From Paraburkholderia sp. BL23I1N1 (GTDB lineage: Bacteria > Pseudomonadota > Gammaproteobacteria > Burkholderiales > Burkholderiaceae): DNA of 64,000 nt. The notes below the pieces were generated by a model. The model had not been told where the DNA came from. It saw nothing but the letters and a program-made list of their open reading frames with translations, and did no database searches. The position numbers and the translations under genes are program-made. The stretch is from contig NZ_RAPV01000001.1 of assembly GCF_003610295.1 (NCBI RefSeq), positions 4,960,001-5,024,000 on the forward strand, read 5' to 3'. Positions 62,414-64,000 of this stretch are shown one piece after another (position 1 is the stretch's first letter; each line of letters starts with the position of its first letter).

Positions 62414-63325
62414 ATGAACTCGCATAGTCTCGTGTCGGCAACAACAGAAGCGTCCACCTCGACTGCCGACGACGACAGCGGGAGAGCGGCTTCGATCTGC
62501 CTGTCCATGTCGACGGCAGACGGGTTTGCATGTCTGGCGGCGTCAATTTCCGCGGATGCCGCCCGGCGTGCCCACGCATTGCATTTGAAAGCAGACCCTG
62601 ACGTACTGCACAAGCTTCGCGTCGCGCTGCGCCGGTTGCGTTCGCTCTGGTGGGCGTACGAACCGCTGCTTGACAGGAAAGACTCGGCGCTGCAACGCGG
62701 CGAGTTCAAATCCCTCGCCAACGCGGCAGGCAAAACGCGCGACTGGGATATTCTGCGCGACCTGCTTGCAACTGACCCGTCGATCCAACACACGTTTGCC
62801 GCGCTTCTCGAGTCTGTGGACGAGCATCGTGCCGACGCTTTGTCGTTCAGTCGAAAAGCGATCGGGAATGCCGGTGTCGAGCAGATCCTTCAGCGCGCGT
62901 TGACAGGCGCTCGACAGCAACTCGATTCGCGGACCACCATGCCTGCGCTTGCCTCGTTTGCCAAGGACCGCGTGGCATCAGCCGAGAGCGCGTTGAAAAA
63001 GCGGGTGAAGCGAGCGGCATCGGATAAAGACTCAGGGTACGTTGAGCTTCATGAAGTGCGCATCGCAGGGAAGAAGCTGCGATATCTACTGGAGTTCTTT
63101 TTGCCGGTTCTCGATGGCAGTCATCAAACCACGATTGAGCGCTTGAGGTCGGTGCAGGACGAACTCGGCACGCTCAATGACCTCGTCACGAGCGAAACGT
63201 TGCTTCGGGAGTATTCGTTCCAGCTCGGTGAGTCAAAGATTGTCAGAGCGGCCGTTAAGTATCTGCAAGACCAGAAGACGCAACACATGCACAACGTGCA
63301 TGAGACATTGCGCACGGCCTGGTAA
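62414..63325 (+). CDS. CHAD domain protein
   Basis: The predicted 303-residue protein has one CHAD domain (about 45-300) of conserved histidines and basic residues: DPDVLHKLRVALRRLRSLWW, GKTRDWDIL, and the second half HEVRIAGKKLRYLLEFFLPV, LQDELGTLNDL-like VQDELGTLNDLV. CHAD domains bind polyphosphate. It lies 510 bp upstream of phoU on the same strand, a setting that fits phosphate or polyphosphate metabolism. The start is uncertain: ATG 62414 (MNSHSLVSATTEAS) or an upstream in-frame codon at 62300. Confidence 0.85.
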   Translation: MNSHSLVSATTEASTSTADDDSGRAASICLSMSTADGFACLAASISADAARRAHALHLKADPDVLHKLRVALRRLRSLWWAYEPLLDRKDSALQRGEFKSLANAAGKTRDWDILRDLLATDPSIQHTFAALLESVDEHRADALSFSRKAIGNAGVEQILQRALTGARQQLDSRTTMPALASFAKDRVASAESALKKRVKRAASDKDSGYVELHEVRIAGKKLRYLLEFFLPVLDGSHQTTIERLRSVQDELGTLNDLVTSETLLREYSFQLGESKIVRAAVKYLQDQKTQHMHNVHETLRTAW

Positions 63326-63677
63326 CCGTTCAGCCGCGAATCCGGCCCGCATGCAAATTGAATCGAACTATCGCTGAGGCAGAGCCGGTTGCCGTCGTTT
63401 GGTCTACAAAGATTATTTCGCGCATTTGACCAAAGATGCGCTTACTCCACAGTCCGGTGTCCGTCAGTGACCACCCGTTAAATGCACGCCCTCGGTGCGC
63501 ACTGCACAAATCCAATCGTTTCAGCTACTTGCCCCGCTTTCCCGTGAGTTGTCCACAGCTTTGCGAACAGATTATGTGGACAACTTGCGGGTCATATCTG
63601 TTGGGTAGTTGCATCAACGCCTTTCTGAAAATGCGCTACAACTGTATATACTGTTTATATCGTTTATCAGGCGGGAG
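63326..63677. other. Gap between the CHAD gene and the phoU region
   Basis: No gene is supported in this 352-bp stretch. It contains the DnaA-box-like inverted repeat listed separately, followed by an AT-rich segment (TGTATATACTGTTTATATCG near 63643-63662) that probably holds the promoter of the downstream genes. Confidence 0.4.
63548..63584. repeat. Inverted pair of DnaA-box-like sequences
   Basis: GTTGTCCACA (63548-63557) and TGTGGACAAC (63575-63584) are perfect complements with a 17-bp spacer. Each arm contains TTGTCCACA, one mismatch from the consensus DnaA box TTATCCACA. It may be a protein-binding dyad in the promoter region of the phoU unit or a titration site; an origin is not suggested by the surroundings. 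Confidence 0.6.
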
Positions 63678-63833
63678 ATGGACGTGAGCGAAATCAGCAT
63701 CAGAACGGTGATGAAAAAGTCTATTCGCTTTCCCGGGCACGCAAATGGCCATGCGAAAGCCGCCGCTGTTCATACGAATCGAGGCACCGTGTCACCGAGC
63801 GTTGTGTCGCAAGCCAGTTTGGCAGAGGAGTGA
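63678..63833 (+). CDS. Possible 51-residue protein upstream of phoU
   Basis: The frame MDVSEISIRTVMKKSIRFPG from ATG 63678 ends 2 bp before the phoU start. It is basic in the middle and polar at the end. The ribosome binding site (GGGAG) touches the ATG, which weakens this start; GTG 63684 would have better spacing. It may be a leader peptide or chance. No family recognised. Confidence 0.3.
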   Translation: MDVSEISIRTVMKKSIRFPGHANGHAKAAAVHTNRGTVSPSVVSQASLAEE

Positions 63834-63835
63834 AG

Positions 63836-64000
63836 ATGTCGGATAAGCATCTTTCCAGCGGGTTTGATTTTGACCTCAACCTGCTTTTAACCCGGTTGCT
63901 CGAAATGGGCGGCTTGGTGGAGGCGCAGATTGCATGCGCGACTGAGGCATTGAACACGTTCGATTTGACACTTGTTGACCAGGTTCTCGAAGGTGAACAA
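63836..64000 (+). CDS. phoU: PhoU phosphate-signalling protein, partial (5' end)
   Basis: The first 55 codons are visible and the gene runs off the window. MSDKHLSSGFDFDLNLLLTR followed by LLEMGGLVEAQIACATEALN matches the first helices of PhoU (pattern MSxxHxSxxFDxELxxxxxxxLEMGGLVExQ). PhoU links the Pst transporter to PhoR and represses the phosphate regulon. ATG 63836 has GAGGAG at five-base spacing. The sequence differs somewhat from the most common Burkholderia PhoU start, so it could be a second copy. Confidence 0.85.
   Translation, partial: MSDKHLSSGFDFDLNLLLTRLLEMGGLVEAQIACATEALNTFDLTLVDQVLEGEQ

Noticed and set aside
63640..63662. Possible SOS/LexA box (CTGTATATACTGTTTATA)
   Set aside because: The left half fits, but the right half lacks ACAG, and the downstream gene is phoU, not a repair gene.

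Overview
The window reads like chromosome of a Burkholderiales beta-proteobacterium, most likely Paraburkholderia or a close relative. This is inferred from the high-GC coding style, the DUF3138-type porin, the TetR-controlled (LiuQ-like) leucine cluster, the short H-NS-type protein and an inverted-repeat element of a kind I associate with that genus. No rRNA, tRNA or CRISPR array was seen.

Layout. 1-3.2 kb is transposon debris: an IS630-family element split by an IS110-family element, the 5' end of an IS6-family transposase, and a 20-bp tandem repeat. 3.2-19.8 kb is a complete putrescine uptake and catabolism locus. On the minus strand run puuD, puuA, spuC, potF, potG, potH, potI, a porin and two tandem puuB paralogues; divergently run puuR, puuC and a speB-type agmatinase. 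Together they bring putrescine in (porin, then PotFGHI) and degrade it by gamma-glutamylation (PuuA, PuuB, PuuC, PuuD) or direct transamination (SpuC), while agmatinase makes putrescine from agmatine. 19.9-26.8 kb holds two MFS transporters, a cysteine-tailed MarR regulator with a 40-bp palindromic operator, two LysR regulators, an AhpD-like enzyme and a DUF899 protein. An IS5-family element at 26.8-27.6 kb sits where a membrane sensor has lost its C-terminal part.

28-32.5 kb carries an HU protein, DAHP synthase, a DUF72 protein and an 802-bp element with arms of about 230-250 bp in inverted orientation. 32.5-39.2 kb is the leucine/isovalerate pathway: a TetR repressor, isovaleryl-CoA dehydrogenase, both methylcrotonyl-CoA carboxylase subunits and the methylglutaconyl-CoA hydratase; HMG-CoA lyase is not in the window. 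39-55 kb is mixed and partly decayed: small proteins, a sensor kinase that has lost its phospho-acceptor box, a frameshifted desaturase, CDP-diacylglycerol pyrophosphatase, an amidase, an intact IS4-family element with a 10-bp target duplication, a flavin reductase, a probable small RNA with an intrinsic terminator, a J-domain protein, an ArsC-like phosphatase and an MFS gene broken by a frameshift and a nonsense codon. 55-64 kb has a large PAS/GGDEF/EAL signalling protein, small secreted proteins, a fasciclin protein, an AtoE-type transporter, a CHAD protein and the start of phoU, which runs off the edge.

The most noteworthy items are the long inverted-repeat element (31641-32442), the candidate small RNA exposing an anti-Shine-Dalgarno loop (about 50226-50333), the MarR regulator with its palindrome (21080-21663), the hairpins inside the putrescine operon, and the IS110-into-IS630 insertion at a slippery A6G run. 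All functions are inferred from sequence reading; no database search was possible.
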